The notes: generated by a model not told the origin, from the sequence alone. A stretch of 64,000 nt of DNA from Nosocomiicoccus ampullae (GCF_019357495.1 NZ_CP079110.1:1302001-1366000), one strand, 5' to 3'. Positions 1 through 10,157 are shown, numbered from the stretch's first letter. Program-made: numbers and translations.

Positions 1-842
1 CTAAATCTGGGATTGAAACTGCAGTGTGGGATTTATACGCAAAACAAATCGGAGAGCCATTATATAAAGTTCTTGGTGGTAAAAAAGCTGAAGTCGAAGT
101 TGGAATTTCACTCGGTTTAGAAGAAACTGACGAAGCAATTATTCCGAAAATTGAAGAGAAAGTAAATGAAGGTTATAAACGTATTAAAGTTAAAATTAAA
201 CCTGGACGTGACATTGAATACGTGCGTTTTATCCGTAAACATTTCCCGGATATACCACTAATGGTCGACGCAAACTCAGCATACACGTTAGACGACGTTG
301 AAACATTAAAAGCGTTAGATGAATTTGATTTAATGATGATCGAGCAACCACTTGGTAGTACAGACATCGTCGATCACGCAACACTTCAAAAACAAATTAA
401 AACACCGATTTGTTTAGATGAATCTATCGATAGTTATGAAAATGCGAAAGCTGCGATTGAACTCGGCAGTTGTGAGATTATAAATGTAAAAATCGGTCGT
501 GTCGGTGGATTAACAGAATCTATTAAAATTCATGACCTCGCAAAAGGAAATAATATCCCGTTATGGTGCGGTGGAATGTTAGAAGCAGGTGTTGGACGCT
601 TAACAAATATCGCAATCACGACATTATCTAACTTTACACTACCTGGGGACACAGCATCTTCAAGTAGATACTGGGACATGGACATTATTACGCCAGAGGT
701 GGTTGCTAAAGACGGTGTCGTTACGGTAAGTGAAGCACCAGGAATCGGTGCAGAAGTTGACTTTGATAAGTTAAATGAATATTTAATTGAAACAGATGTT
801 ATAACTAAAAATGATCAGCCACAAATGGTATTTTTCAATTAA
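1..842 (+). CDS. menC: o-succinylbenzoate synthase-like enolase-superfamily enzyme (5' partial)
   Basis: The gene enters from the left edge: the frame is open from base 3, so the GTG at 24 is internal and the true start lies outside. About 279 codons are present of a family that is usually near 370 residues. The barrel hallmarks of the MenC/N-acylamino-acid racemase group are visible: the KVKIK lysine pair, metal ligands in MVDAN, IEQPL and CLDES, and the second catalytic lysine in NVKIGRVGG. MenC dehydrates SHCHC to o-succinylbenzoate in cytosolic menaquinone synthesis. Racemase-only relatives share these motifs, so the substrate is inferred. No other men gene is in the window. Confidence 0.75.
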   Translation, partial: KSGIETAVWDLYAKQIGEPLYKVLGGKKAEVEVGISLGLEETDEAIIPKIEEKVNEGYKRIKVKIKPGRDIEYVRFIRKHFPDIPLMVDANSAYTLDDVETLKALDEFDLMMIEQPLGSTDIVDHATLQKQIKTPICLDESIDSYENAKAAIELGSCEIINVKIGRVGGLTESIKIHDLAKGNNIPLWCGGMLEAGVGRLTNIAITTLSNFTLPGDTASSSRYWDMDIITPEVVAKDGVVTVSEAPGIGAEVDFDKLNEYLIETDVITKNDQPQMVFFN

Positions 843-844
843 AA

Positions 845-880
845 AAATAGGTATCACTGTAATTACAGTGATACCTATTT
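845..880. terminator. Bidirectional terminator between the menC-like gene and the phosphoesterase
   Basis: A perfect 16-bp stem (aaataggtatcactgt with its complement) around a 4-nt loop, with A/T runs on both sides. It separates two convergent genes and overlaps the stop codon of the minus-strand gene. Confidence 0.85.
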
Positions 881-1733
881 ATTTTGATTTCAGTGTGACT
901 GAAATGATTTCTGGTTTATTAAACACACGCCACGGAAAACGGCTATTACCAAGCCCCCGACTCACAAGTAATGTTGAGTCATTTAGCGTATGTGTGCCTT
1001 CAGTATATGTCGGTAAGATACCTTGGTCTGGTGCGTATAATCCTTTAACAACCGGCAATCTAATTTGACCCCCATGCGCGTGGCCACTAAAAATAAGGTC
1101 GACCGGGTATTTAGAGTATCTTTCAAACTCTTCTGGACGATGCGCGAGAAGAACTGTGAAGTTATCGTTAAGATTTTTAAAACGGTCTTCGAGCATTTTA
1201 TCGTAATCAGAAAATATACTTGGATTTGTTTCGAGATCTCCAAGTACTCTTAAATCATGGATACCTGTAATCGTTATTGCCTCTTTACCGCGTGTAATTT
1301 TAAAATCGTGAATCGATGCATTATATACACCGGTGTTTAATATTTTCTCGTAAATGCCTAGAAAGTTTTTGTAAAACACTTCATGATTTCCTGTGACGTA
1401 ATAACATGGTGCGATTTCCATTAAATTTTTTAGCATTTTAATACCGCGTGCTTCGTTTGGCGTTCTTCGGTCTATTAAATCCCCCGTGACTAAAATGATG
1501 TCAGGTGTTGTGTCTTTTACTTTTTTAAGTAAGTGTTTACCTCCACGTCCGTAATACGTATTATGAAAATCCGACACTTGAGTTATTTTAAAATTATTGA
1601 AGCTTTTAGGAATTTTCGGTGACTCGTACGTGACTTCACGCGTGTAAATATCTTTATTTTGTACCCATAAAAATCTCGATACCGCGATTAAAAATCCGAG
1701 TCCACCAGCAGAAAGTTTAGACCATTTCTTCAT
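879..1733 (-). CDS. Membrane-anchored metallophosphoesterase
   Basis: A 284-residue calcineurin-like phosphoesterase. Residues 1-25 form a hydrophobic N-terminal anchor. The metal ligands follow in order: SDFHN, GDLIDRR, GNHE, AHRPEEF and SGHAHGGQ. The family hydrolyses phosphoesters with two metal ions; YkuE/YaeI-type members act on lipids or wall precursors at the membrane, but the substrate here cannot be read from the sequence. It overlaps the 3' end of the upstream CorC-like gene by 17 bases, so the two are probably translationally coupled. A GAGGTAGAAG stretch upstream of the ATG may serve as ribosome site. Confidence 0.85.
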   Translation of the reverse strand: MKKWSKLSAGGLGFLIAVSRFLWVQNKDIYTREVTYESPKIPKSFNNFKITQVSDFHNTYYGRGGKHLLKKVKDTTPDIILVTGDLIDRRTPNEARGIKMLKNLMEIAPCYYVTGNHEVFYKNFLGIYEKILNTGVYNASIHDFKITRGKEAITITGIHDLRVLGDLETNPSIFSDYDKMLEDRFKNLNDNFTVLLAHRPEEFERYSKYPVDLIFSGHAHGGQIRLPVVKGLYAPDQGILPTYTEGTHTLNDSTLLVSRGLGNSRFPWRVFNKPEIISVTLKSK

Positions 1734-2973
1734 CTTCTTCTACCTCTAACTTCGTAATTCGAACGAGACGAATCGTGTTTTCTTCCATGACTAAAATTTC
1801 ATAGTGGTTTTCATCGTCTTCAACGGTTTCAAAGCGTTCAGGGATATCTTCAAACAAGTAATATAAATATCCAGATAATGTGTTTTCCTCTTCAGGTATG
1901 TTCGATTGGAAAATTCCGTTCAGTCGATGAAGCGTAATTTTACCGTCACAGATAATCACGTCATCTTTTAAGTACCTAACAATCGCACTTTCTTTCGTAT
2001 CAAGTTCGTCTTTAATTTCAATACCAAGGAGTGTTTCAATAATATCCTCGTGAGTGAGAAGCCCTTCAGTTCCACCGAATTCATCGAGTACAATTGCCAT
2101 ATGTCTACGATGCTTTGTCATCAGTCGTAACACTTCTTCAATATTGTTAAACTCTCTCACTCTTAATGGGTCCATATCACAAAATTCTATAAAACTACGC
2201 TCAGGTTCTAGAGACCACTTTAGTAGATATTTCGTATGAAAAATACCAACAAGGTCATCCGTGTCTTCATCATACACCGGATATCTCGTATACATTCCTT
2301 CAATCACGAAGTCTCTCACTTCATCGAATGTCGAATCAATCTGAATTGCCTGCATTTCAGTACGTGGTGTTTGCAGAACGTCTTTAACGTTAAGCGTATC
2401 AAAGTCTAATACACCGCGAACTCGTAACGATTCACTACGTCTTAATGCACCTTCGCCACCAGCAATATCCACCATTGACATTAATTCATCTTTTGTCACT
2501 GTCCAAGACTCACGCTCGCCTTTAGATAGCTTTTTTGTAATCAGTTCTGTAATTTTATTTAAAACGATTGTAATCGGCTTTAAAATAAAAATAAATAGAT
2601 TAATAATCGGCATAACTAGCTTTCCGACTTCCTCAGGAAAAGCTGCTGCGATAGATTTTGGAATAATTTCAGCAAATAAAATAATACTTACTGTTAAAAT
2701 CATCGTAAGTATTGTTAAATTTAAACCATACTCCATCGCTATCATCGTCAGAAGTACTGGCATAATAAGGTTAGCGATATTATTTCCAATCAAAATCGTC
2801 GTAATAAACTCACTCGGTTTAGACACTAAATTATGTAATCTTTTCGACTTTAAATCTCCAGCGTTTGCTTCACTTTGAAGCCTTAAATGATTCGCTGCAG
2901 TCAGCGCCGTTTCACTACCAGAGAAAAATAGTGACACAAAAAATAATATAAAAATGACGATAATCATAATCAT
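1717..2973 (-). CDS. CNNM/CorC-family (HlyC-like) membrane protein
   Basis: DUF21 transmembrane domain at the N-terminus (residues 1-150, beginning with a helix followed by FFSGSETALTAANH), then a pair of CBS domains with PRTEM and DEFGGTEGLLTHEDI, then a C-terminal CorC/HlyC domain. The family is linked to divalent cation (Mg2+/Co2+) transport or efflux; calling it a hemolysin is historical. A longer frame reaches 3042, but the ATG at 2973 has a TGAGGAG ribosome site 9 nt upstream and gives the usual N-terminus, so it was chosen (418 residues). Confidence 0.85.
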   Translation of the reverse strand: MIMIIVIFILFFVSLFFSGSETALTAANHLRLQSEANAGDLKSKRLHNLVSKPSEFITTILIGNNIANLIMPVLLTMIAMEYGLNLTILTMILTVSIILFAEIIPKSIAAAFPEEVGKLVMPIINLFIFILKPITIVLNKITELITKKLSKGERESWTVTKDELMSMVDIAGGEGALRRSESLRVRGVLDFDTLNVKDVLQTPRTEMQAIQIDSTFDEVRDFVIEGMYTRYPVYDEDTDDLVGIFHTKYLLKWSLEPERSFIEFCDMDPLRVREFNNIEEVLRLMTKHRRHMAIVLDEFGGTEGLLTHEDIIETLLGIEIKDELDTKESAIVRYLKDDVIICDGKITLHRLNGIFQSNIPEEENTLSGYLYYLFEDIPERFETVEDDENHYEILVMEENTIRLVRITKLEVEEDEEMV

Positions 2974-3171
2974 AGTCGTCGACTCCTCATTTGTATTAAT
3001 TATCATTTTACAAAACTCAACGTACGAAAACAAAATAATCAAAATAAAAATCGGTGGAGTTAGTCGTTTATCTTAAGGATAGGTGGCGATATGGTGATTA
3101 CACTTTAAATTTCTAATGTTCTTTTCCTTTGATGACATCTAACGGAAGTTTTAATTCACAGTTTTTCATCG

Positions 3172-3340
3172 TTTTTGTTAATTATTTCGATATATTTAAC
3201 ATATCTTCATGGAAACGACCTAATTTTGTTAATTAAAACTTTTTATTTAACAAATTCTTTCGTGCACACTCTATTTCTGTTAATTAAACTATTTTATTTA
3301 ACAAAATTTAGATAATCTTACTATTTTTTGTTAATTATCC
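3172..3340. repeat. Palindromic AT-rich repeat cluster, 51-nt period
   Basis: The gap 3043-3417 has no credible gene. It carries four copies of TTGTTAATTA whose G lies at 3177, 3228, 3279 and 3330, exactly 51 nt apart. Copies 2 and 3 are followed by the inverse complement (TATTTAACAAA), so each unit is a small imperfect palindrome of about 31 nt; copy 1 has a degraded right arm and copy 4 only the left arm. The spacer sequences differ. The rest of the gap shows nothing recognisable. Confidence 0.7.
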
Positions 3341-3417
3341 ATCACTCATCACTCGCTTGCCTAACTACCTAACACTTATATACAAGATAAACTACCCTCA
3401 CCAACACCATATAAAAA

Positions 3418-3442
3418 AGCTCCACGCCAAATGCGTGGAGCT
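3418..3442 (-). terminator. Terminator of the copper operon
   Basis: A 10-bp GC-rich stem (agctccacgc with gcgtggagct) and 5-nt loop directly after copZ; the minus-strand transcript then runs into a U tract. Confidence 0.9.
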
Positions 3443-3448
3443 ACCGCT

Positions 3449-3649
3449 TTAAACAACGTCGTAGCCTTGATCTTCGATTGCTTCTGACATTGCTTCTTTC
3501 GTAACACTGTCTTCATGTTTGACTGTAACGTCGCCGTTTTCTAAGTCAACTGTTGCTGATTGTACACCGTCTAAATTGTTTAATGCTGTTTCTACAGACT
3601 GTTTACAATGACCACATGTCATACCTTCGACTTTAATAATTGATTCCAT
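3449..3649 (-). CDS. copZ: Copper chaperone CopZ
   Basis: A 66-residue single heavy-metal-associated domain with the Cu(I)-binding loop GMTCGHC near residues 9-15 and the typical ferredoxin-like pattern ending in DQGYDVV. CopZ carries Cu(I) in the cytosol and hands it to the CopA ATPase. It is the last gene of csoR-copA-copZ, 13 nt after copA, and is followed by a strong terminator. Length matches staphylococcal and Bacillus CopZ. Confidence 0.95.
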   Translation of the reverse strand: MESIIKVEGMTCGHCKQSVETALNNLDGVQSATVDLENGDVTVKHEDSVTKEAMSEAIEDQGYDVV

Positions 3650-3662
3650 TATATAATCACTC

Positions 3663-6032
3663 CTATAATTTTACACGTTTTAATCGTAATGCATTTGATA
3701 CTACACTCACTGAACTAAATGCCATCGCACCTCCAGCAACCCATGGTGCTAAAAGTCCTAAGGCTGCGATTGGTATTCCGAGTGTATTATAGAAAAACGC
3801 CCAGAATAAGTTTTGCTTAATATTACGAATAGTTTTATGGCTCAGTGAAATTGCTTTATGAATGAGTGTTAAGTCTTCACCAAGTATTGTTAAGTCCGCT
3901 GCTTCAATCGCAACGTCAGTCCCTGTTCCAATCGCAATACCAATGTCAGCGAGTGCTAAAGCTGGCGCGTCGTTTACACCGTCACCAACCATCCCTACTA
4001 CTTTACCCGAATTTTGGTATTTTTTAACAACTTCTGCTTTTTCCTCTGGTAAAACTTCTGCAATGACTGTATCAATTCCAACAGTTCTTGCGATTGCTTC
4101 TGCAGTACGTTTATTGTCTCCAGTTAGCATGACGACCTCTAATCCGTCTTCATGGAGTAATTTTACCGCTTCTTTTGCAGTATCTTTTACAGTATCTAGT
4201 ACAGCAATCGTTCCCTTATATTCTCCGTTTACTGCAACAATCATCGCTGTTTTACCGTCATATTCATAGACTTCCATATCATCTGCTGCTGATAAATTAA
4301 CCGCTCGATCACGCATTAGTTTTCTCGTACCAACTAACACTTCTTTACTTTCAATCGTCGCTTCAATACCATGACCTGGTATTGCTTTAAAATCGTCGAC
4401 AGATAATAATTCGAGTCCTTCACTTTTAGCGTATTTAACAATTGCATTTGCGAGCGGGTGCTCGGAATGATTCTCTGCACTTGCGAGCAATTGTAATGTC
4501 TCATCACTACCAGTATAATCCGTTACTTCTGGTGTGCCGTTCGTGATTGTACCAGTCTTATCTAAAATGATCGTGTCGAGTTGGTGAGTTTTCTCTAAGT
4601 GTTCTCCTCCTTTAAAGAGAATTCCTTGCTCTGCACCTTTACCCGTACCAACCATAATTGACGTTGGTGTTGCAAGTCCTAACGCACATGGACATGCGAT
4701 AACTAATACTGACACACTCGCAACAAGTGCTGATTCAACTTTACCTGTAATTAAATACCAAAGGATAAATGTCACAATTCCAATTCCAATAACGATTGGC
4801 ACAAAGTAGTTTGAAATAACGTCTGCCATACGTTGAATAGGTGCTTTCACACCTTGTGCATCTTCAACGATTTTTACGATAGACTGAAGTGCAGTATCTT
4901 TACCCACTCTCGTCGCGCGCATTTCTAATGTACCGTTTTCGTTTACAGTCGATCCAATTAACTCGTCACCTTTATTTTTTTCGACTGGAATAGATTCACC
5001 CGTTAACATCGACTCATCGATTGATGAATTTCCTTTTAATACAATACCATCTACCGGTATCTTTTCACCAGGTTTAATCATTAATATATCGTCAACAACA
5101 ACTTCTTCAACAGGAATCATTACTTCTTTTCCGTCACGAATGACTCTTGCTTCTCGCGCTTGCATATCAAGAAGTTTTGAAATTGCACTAGACGTTTCGG
5201 ATTTTGCACGCGCTTCTAAATATTTACCGAATAAGATTAATGTAATAATAACTGCTGACGCTTCAAAATATAAATGTGGTTCTGTACCAAATTTCATCCA
5301 TTTATACGTCTCATATAAACTGAATAAGAATGCTGCACTTGTACCCATAACGACGAGTACGTCCATATTCGCGTTAAATGTTTTTAAATTTTTATAGGCA
5401 CTCTTATAAAATTGCCAACCAATTATAAATTGTACGGGTGCCGCGAATGCGAGCTGAAACCAAGGGTTCATGAAAATTGCTGGTAAATGAACACCAAGTA
5501 AGTGATCGAGCATCGTTAGTAAAAGTGGTGCTGAAAGAATCGCACTAATTATCACTTTTCGTTTTAACTTTTCAGTTGCTTCATCTTTTTTAGAAGCACT
5601 GTCTGTGTCATCTTCTACTGTTTCAGCATCATATCCAATTTTTTGGATACGTTTAATAATGTCATACTCTGATAATTCTTGTTCGTTATATGTTACTGTC
5701 GCTTTTTCTGTCGTTAAGTTAACAGTCGCTGTTTCGACACTATCCATTTTGTTTAGTACTTTTTCGATTCGAGATGAACAAGACGCACACGTCATACCTG
5801 TAATATTAAACTCTGACGTCTTCATTTGAACGTCGTATCCTAGGTTTTTAATTTTATCTTTTACGTCTTTGGTCGATAACTTGTCATTATCATATTTAAC
5901 TGTCGCGAGTTCAGTCGCGAGGTTCACTTGTGCATCTACGCCGTCCATTTTATTTAGTACTTTTTCAATACGTGAAGAACACGCACTACACGTCATGCCT
6001 GTAATTTTGAGTGTTTCTTTTTTCTCACTCAA
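3663..6032 (-). CDS. copA: Copper-exporting P1B-type ATPase CopA
   Basis: 789 residues. Two N-terminal metal-binding domains carry GMTCSAC (Cys15, Cys18) and GMTCASC (Cys82, Cys85). Then come the transmembrane segments, the TGES actuator loop, the CPC metal site in VIACPCALG, the phosphorylated aspartate in DKTGT, and [10 protein letters not shown]. It pumps Cu(I) out of the cell using ATP. The start is TTG at 6032, with an AGGTG ribosome site 7 nt upstream, only 10 nt after csoR, so it is co-transcribed and under CsoR control. Confidence 0.96.
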   Translation of the reverse strand: MSEKKETLKITGMTCSACSSRIEKVLNKMDGVDAQVNLATELATVKYDNDKLSTKDVKDKIKNLGYDVQMKTSEFNITGMTCASCSSRIEKVLNKMDSVETATVNLTTEKATVTYNEQELSEYDIIKRIQKIGYDAETVEDDTDSASKKDEATEKLKRKVIISAILSAPLLLTMLDHLLGVHLPAIFMNPWFQLAFAAPVQFIIGWQFYKSAYKNLKTFNANMDVLVVMGTSAAFLFSLYETYKWMKFGTEPHLYFEASAVIITLILFGKYLEARAKSETSSAISKLLDMQAREARVIRDGKEVMIPVEEVVVDDILMIKPGEKIPVDGIVLKGNSSIDESMLTGESIPVEKNKGDELIGSTVNENGTLEMRATRVGKDTALQSIVKIVEDAQGVKAPIQRMADVISNYFVPIVIGIGIVTFILWYLITGKVESALVASVSVLVIACPCALGLATPTSIMVGTGKGAEQGILFKGGEHLEKTHQLDTIILDKTGTITNGTPEVTDYTGSDETLQLLASAENHSEHPLANAIVKYAKSEGLELLSVDDFKAIPGHGIEATIESKEVLVGTRKLMRDRAVNLSAADDMEVYEYDGKTAMIVAVNGEYKGTIAVLDTVKDTAKEAVKLLHEDGLEVVMLTGDNKRTAEAIARTVGIDTVIAEVLPEEKAEVVKKYQNSGKVVGMVGDGVNDAPALALADIGIAIGTGTDVAIEAADLTILGEDLTLIHKAISLSHKTIRNIKQNLFWAFFYNTLGIPIAALGLLAPWVAGGAMAFSSVSVVSNALRLKRVKL

Positions 6033-6042
6033 TTTAAGTCAC

Positions 6043-6339
6043 CTACTTTTTTGAAAATTGTTTTAAAATACCCATTAACTCTTCAATATATTCGTCACCT
6101 TCACCAGTTTTTACCGCGTGTGTGACGCAATGTTTCATGTGACGCTCGGTTACTTCTAATCCAACATTATGAAGTGCGGATTCAATCGCACGAAGTTGAA
6201 TTAAAATATCCATACAATATCTATCATCTTCGACCATTTTCTCAACACCTCTTACTTGCCCTTCAATTCTTTTTAAGCGATTAAGAAGTTTCGTTTTTTC
6301 TTCATCTGGTCGAATTGTGTGTGTTGCTTGCACACTCAT
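6043..6339 (-). CDS. csoR: Copper-sensing repressor CsoR
   Basis: A small all-helical CsoR/RcnR-family regulator of about 98 residues with the Cu(I) ligand set C-H-C at roughly Cys42, His67 and Cys71 (DRYC and HMKHC). Apo-CsoR binds DNA and releases it on binding Cu(I). It heads csoR-copA-copZ with its operator just upstream. The frame extends to an ATG at 6354 without a ribosome site. The ATG at 6339 directly abuts GAGGTG, and a GTG two codons later at 6333 has better spacing, so the exact start is uncertain by a few codons. Confidence 0.92.
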   Translation of the reverse strand: MSVQATHTIRPDEEKTKLLNRLKRIEGQVRGVEKMVEDDRYCMDILIQLRAIESALHNVGLEVTERHMKHCVTHAVKTGEGDEYIEELMGILKQFSKK

Positions 6340-6363
6340 CACCTCAACTCTCATTTCTCATTA

Positions 6364-6382
6364 TATACCCTATAGGGGTATA
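6364..6382 (-). promoter_or_regulatory. CsoR operator
   Basis: tataccctataggggtata is a near-perfect inverted repeat matching the known GC-rich CsoR box (TACCCC-TATA-GGGGTA type). It lies just upstream of csoR, where repressor binding would block the promoter. Confidence 0.9.
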
Positions 6383-6486
6383 AATCAAATGCTTAATATA
6401 TAAAGTATAAAATCAATCATTGTAATGTTTTCTAAATGTTGATAATATTAAGATAATTCAAACGAAGTATTAAAGGAGATATCGTT

Positions 6487-7551
6487 ATGTCACTTAAATT
6501 TGTAGAAAGACAACAATTAAAAGAAAAACCAAATATAAAAGAAGTCGCGTTCGGCACAACATTTACAGATTATATGGTCAGTGCAGATTACAATAAAGAT
6601 GATGGGTGGCATGACTTTAAAATTATACCGTACGAACCACTTTCACTCGATCCAAGTACTGCTGTCTTACACTACGCACAAACGGTATTTGAAGGACTGA
6701 AAGCATATAAAGTTGATGGTGAGACTGTCCTATTTAGACCAGAAGAAAATTTCAAACGCTTAAACCGCTCATTAGAACGACTATCGATGCCTAAAATCGA
6801 TGAAAATCAAGCACTCGAGAGTTTAATCGAGTTACTAAAAATAGAAAAAGACTGGGTGCCTAATGGTAAAGGTGAAGCATTATACATTCGTCCAGTCGTA
6901 TTCGCAACGAGCAAGTCCATTAACGTACTTCCAAGTAGCGAGTATAAGTTTTTAATTATTTTATCGCCAGTTGGTGGCTTATTCTCTCAAGATGGACTAG
7001 GCACAACTAAAATTTACACTGAAGATAAATACGTCCGTGCAGTTCGCGGAGGTGTTGGTGAAGCAAAATTCGGTGGGAACTACGCTTCAAGTATGCTCGC
7101 TCAAGAGTATGCAAACGAAAAAGGTTACAGTCAGGTGCTATGGTTAGATGGTGTTGAACAACAGTATTTAGAAGAAGTCGGTGCTATGAATATATTCTTC
7201 GTTAAAAATGGAGAATTATATACACCAAAATTAAACGGATCAATCTTACCAGGCGTGACACGTAAATCAATCATTGAATTCGCGAGAGACCGTGGATATA
7301 CCGTTCATGAAGACCGCATCCATATTGACGACTTTAAAAAAGGCTTAGAAGACGGGTCAGTGACTGAAGTGTTCGGTGCAGGTACGGCAGCAGTTGTAGC
7401 TCCGGTATCACACTTAAACATTCACGGTGAAGAGTTAAAAGTTGGTGACGGTGAAGTAGGACCAGTCGCAAAAGAAATTTACGACACGTTAACAGGCATT
7501 CAAACGAAACGCGTAGAAGATAAATTTAACTGGGTAAAAGAAGTAAAATAA
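6487..7551 (+). CDS. ilvE: Branched-chain amino acid aminotransferase
   Basis: 354 residues, the usual size for class II BCATs. The PLP-binding lysine is about Lys194 in GEAKFGGNYASS, with the fold-type IV motifs EEVGAMNIFF and GSILPGVTRKS. It interconverts Leu/Ile/Val with their 2-oxo acids using glutamate; in this family it also supplies branched fatty-acid primers. AAGGAGA lies 8 nt before the ATG. It stands alone between the divergent copper operon and a convergent protease gene, and no T-box leader is visible in the roughly 100-nt upstream gap. Confidence 0.95.
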   Translation: MSLKFVERQQLKEKPNIKEVAFGTTFTDYMVSADYNKDDGWHDFKIIPYEPLSLDPSTAVLHYAQTVFEGLKAYKVDGETVLFRPEENFKRLNRSLERLSMPKIDENQALESLIELLKIEKDWVPNGKGEALYIRPVVFATSKSINVLPSSEYKFLIILSPVGGLFSQDGLGTTKIYTEDKYVRAVRGGVGEAKFGGNYASSMLAQEYANEKGYSQVLWLDGVEQQYLEEVGAMNIFFVKNGELYTPKLNGSILPGVTRKSIIEFARDRGYTVHEDRIHIDDFKKGLEDGSVTEVFGAGTAAVVAPVSHLNIHGEELKVGDGEVGPVAKEIYDTLTGIQTKRVEDKFNWVKEVK

Positions 7552-7560
7552 AGCAAAATA

Positions 7561-7587
7561 AAAAGGCGTTACGATGTAACGCCTTTT
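7561..7587. terminator. Bidirectional terminator after ilvE
   Basis: A 12-bp perfect stem (aaaaggcgttac with gtaacgcctttt) around GAT between convergent genes, with T-rich flank on the plus side and A run on the other. Confidence 0.9.
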
Positions 7588-7589
7588 CT

Positions 7590-8867
7590 CTATTCTTCTT
7601 CACGGCCTGTATAATATAAGTACACAATCGCTAATATAAGTAAAACAAATGAAACACTTAATATTACAATCCACGTCGTATGTTTAGGCATCGTTTTTAC
7701 GTTTGACTCTTCACTCATAAACTTATTTTCTTCGCCTTCAATATTTTTTTCCATAATACGTGGTTGATATATTTTGTATGCTTCACTTAATTCATTTGTT
7801 GCTTCATCGATGTCTGATTGTGTCACATTGTCATCGGATTCTTGCTCTAAGAGACGTGTCGCTTTTTCTTTAGAAGTTTTTAATTCTTCTGTCATATTAC
7901 CGTCACCAATTTTACCGACTTCAACGAGTAACGTACGTAGTGAATTTGTATCGACATCTTGTTGAACTGCTGTGTAGATTGTTTCAGAATACGTCGTTGT
8001 GATAACTTCATCATTCTTATCTACTGATTCCACTTTCACCTCGTACATCGTACTTGGATCTAGCCCTTCAACGACAGCACTTAAGTTTGTCGTCGTCTTT
8101 ACAACTTCGTCATTTACGATGACATTATAGTGATCCGCATCGAAATCATCCCAATATAATGTAAATCCGTCACTCATAATATCTGTAATCGTAGAAACTT
8201 TATTATGTATACTCTTTATAAATGCTGCTGTTTTTGGAGCACGTGCTTCTAACACGACTTTCGTACTATTATTTAAATAATAATAAGCAAACGCTTCAGC
8301 AAAATATTCTTCAACGTAGTTAAAATACGGTTGGTTCGGAAACATTGTTTCATGTTCTTCAGAATGAATTTGTTTAAATTCATCTTTTTGTGAAATCGTT
8401 GTTCCATCAACTAAAAAGCTATCGACGATATGACCAAACTCGTGAAGTTCTAAATTTACGTCACCGTGATTGTTTTCAATACCTGGCTCACTCGCTCCCA
8501 CTCTTACGTATGATTCAAAACCACCAAGTCCAGGTATATCATCCCACGGGTCTGTATGCCCTCTTGGCACAACTCCTTTTAAATAGCTAAACTCGTCGAA
8601 TTCTGTCATCGGAAGATCAGACAGTATTAATGTCACACCACTTGTTTGCACGTTTTCTAAAATCCGACTATCGATTTTGTTCAGTCGCTCTAAAATATCA
8701 TTCGTATTCTCCACGTTTTCAGGTGTTTCTTCACTTAAACGAATATCGACAATCTCAGATAAATAAGGATTTATATCTTTCTCAATCGTTTCAGCATATA
8801 CTTCTAACGGCAAAGCAATTAAAAGTAATGCACTTATAGATATAATCACTCTTTTATACGAACACAT
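7590..8867 (-). CDS. Membrane-anchored PPEP/ATLF-like zinc metalloprotease with FN3 domain
   Basis: 425 residues: signal peptide (1-25), an anthrax-lethal-factor-like/Pro-Pro endopeptidase (M34) domain, a fibronectin type III-like domain (about 230-300), a helical charged linker, and a C-terminal membrane helix (about 399-419) followed by YYTGREEE. The zinc site is HEFGH (142-146) with downstream EEYFAEAF glutamates (186-191); GVVPRGH and PWDDIPGLGG upstream are family features. PPEP enzymes cut Pro-Pro bonds in surface adhesins, but those are free secreted enzymes without anchors. Activity and substrate are inferred. It converges on ilvE and diverges from opuCA. Confidence 0.75.
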   Translation of the reverse strand: MCSYKRVIISISALLLIALPLEVYAETIEKDINPYLSEIVDIRLSEETPENVENTNDILERLNKIDSRILENVQTSGVTLILSDLPMTEFDEFSYLKGVVPRGHTDPWDDIPGLGGFESYVRVGASEPGIENNHGDVNLELHEFGHIVDSFLVDGTTISQKDEFKQIHSEEHETMFPNQPYFNYVEEYFAEAFAYYYLNNSTKVVLEARAPKTAAFIKSIHNKVSTITDIMSDGFTLYWDDFDADHYNVIVNDEVVKTTTNLSAVVEGLDPSTMYEVKVESVDKNDEVITTTYSETIYTAVQQDVDTNSLRTLLVEVGKIGDGNMTEELKTSKEKATRLLEQESDDNVTQSDIDEATNELSEAYKIYQPRIMEKNIEGEENKFMSEESNVKTMPKHTTWIVILSVSFVLLILAIVYLYYTGREEE

Positions 8868-9014
8868 AGTCTCACTCCTAGTATGGACATACTATCATAT
8901 AAATAGTTGTAATCGCTATATTCACGACTAACTTCCCAAAAAATAGGGTAATTTAACAATATGTTATAGTTATTATATGCATTTTATCGATTTAAAAAAG
9001 AAAAGGAGAATACG

Positions 9015-10157
9015 ATGTTAAAGATTAGAAACTTAACAAAGGTCTTTGGTGGAAAAAATAAAGCCGTAGACAATATTTCGCTAGATGTTAAAGAGGGAGA
9101 ATTCATTGCATTTATTGGTACAAGTGGTAGTGGTAAGACAACCGCACTTCGTATGATCAATAGAATGATCGAACCAACATCAGGAACGATTGAAATTAAC
9201 GGTAAAGATGTGACACATATGAACCCTGTTGAACTTCGTCGTAGTATCGGCTACGTCATTCAACAAATTGGGCTTTTACCACATATGACGATTAAAGAAA
9301 ATATCGTACTCGTTCCAAAACTTCTGAAATGGTCAGAAGAAAAGAAAGATAAAATTGCTAGTGAACTCATTCAACTTGTAGATTTACCTGAATCATACTT
9401 AAACCGTTATCCATCTGAACTATCAGGGGGACAACAACAACGTATCGGAGTTATCCGAGCACTTGCTGCTGAACAAGATATCATATTAATGGACGAGCCA
9501 TTCGGGGCACTTGACCCAATCACTCGTGACACATTACAAGACTTAGTGAAAGAACTACAACAAAAATTAAATAAGACATTCATTTTCGTAACACACGATA
9601 TGGACGAGGCAATTAAACTCGCAGATAGAATTGTCGTCTTATCAAAAGGTAAGATCGTTCAGTTCGATACGCCGGATGAAATATTAAAAAATCCAGCGAA
9701 TGACTTCGTACGTGACTTTATTGGTCAAAACAGACTGATTCAAGACCGTCCAAACATCAGAACAGTTGAAGAAGCGATGGTTGAAGCGATTAAAATTACA
9801 CGAGATGCTTCTATTCAAGATGCAATTAACATTATGCGTGAGCGCCGCGTCGACTCAATTTTTGTAACTGAAGAAGATGGTACGTTAATCGGTCACGTCG
9901 ATATCGAAGATATAAACGAAGCATTCCGTAAAGGATATAACTTAATGGACGCAATTACTGTGAATCAATTCGTCGTGAATATAAACAGTAAACTGCAAGA
10001 CTCAATGCGTGCGATTTTAAAACGAGGTATTCGTACGATTCCTGTCGTCGATGAAAATCATAAGCTTGTCGGAATTATTACACGTTCAAACCTCGTAGAT
10101 ATCGTATATGACTCAATGTACGGTGAGCCAGAAGTAGAAACTGGGGTTGATAAGTAA
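9015..10157 (+). CDS. opuCA: Osmoprotectant ABC transporter ATPase OpuCA
   Basis: 380 residues. Nucleotide-binding domain with Walker A GTSGSGKTT, signature LSGGQQQR and Walker B IILMDEPFGALD, followed by two C-terminal CBS domains (about 250-370) that sense ionic strength or cyclic-di-AMP in OpuA/OpuC relatives. It powers uptake of glycine betaine, carnitine or choline under osmotic stress. First gene of opuCA-CB-CC-CD; AAAGGAG lies upstream and the stop overlaps the opuCB start (TAATG). Confidence 0.93.
   Translation: MLKIRNLTKVFGGKNKAVDNISLDVKEGEFIAFIGTSGSGKTTALRMINRMIEPTSGTIEINGKDVTHMNPVELRRSIGYVIQQIGLLPHMTIKENIVLVPKLLKWSEEKKDKIASELIQLVDLPESYLNRYPSELSGGQQQRIGVIRALAAEQDIILMDEPFGALDPITRDTLQDLVKELQQKLNKTFIFVTHDMDEAIKLADRIVVLSKGKIVQFDTPDEILKNPANDFVRDFIGQNRLIQDRPNIRTVEEAMVEAIKITRDASIQDAINIMRERRVDSIFVTEEDGTLIGHVDIEDINEAFRKGYNLMDAITVNQFVVNINSKLQDSMRAILKRGIRTIPVVDENHKLVGIITRSNLVDIVYDSMYGEPEVETGVDK

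Noticed and set aside
2974..3042. N-terminal extension of the CorC-like gene
   Set aside because: The added residues precede a good ribosome site and ATG at 2973 and do not resemble the family N-terminus.
6383..6486. T-box or leader attenuator before ilvE
   Set aside because: The gap is only about 100 nt and shows no T-box sequence, specifier hairpin or terminator.
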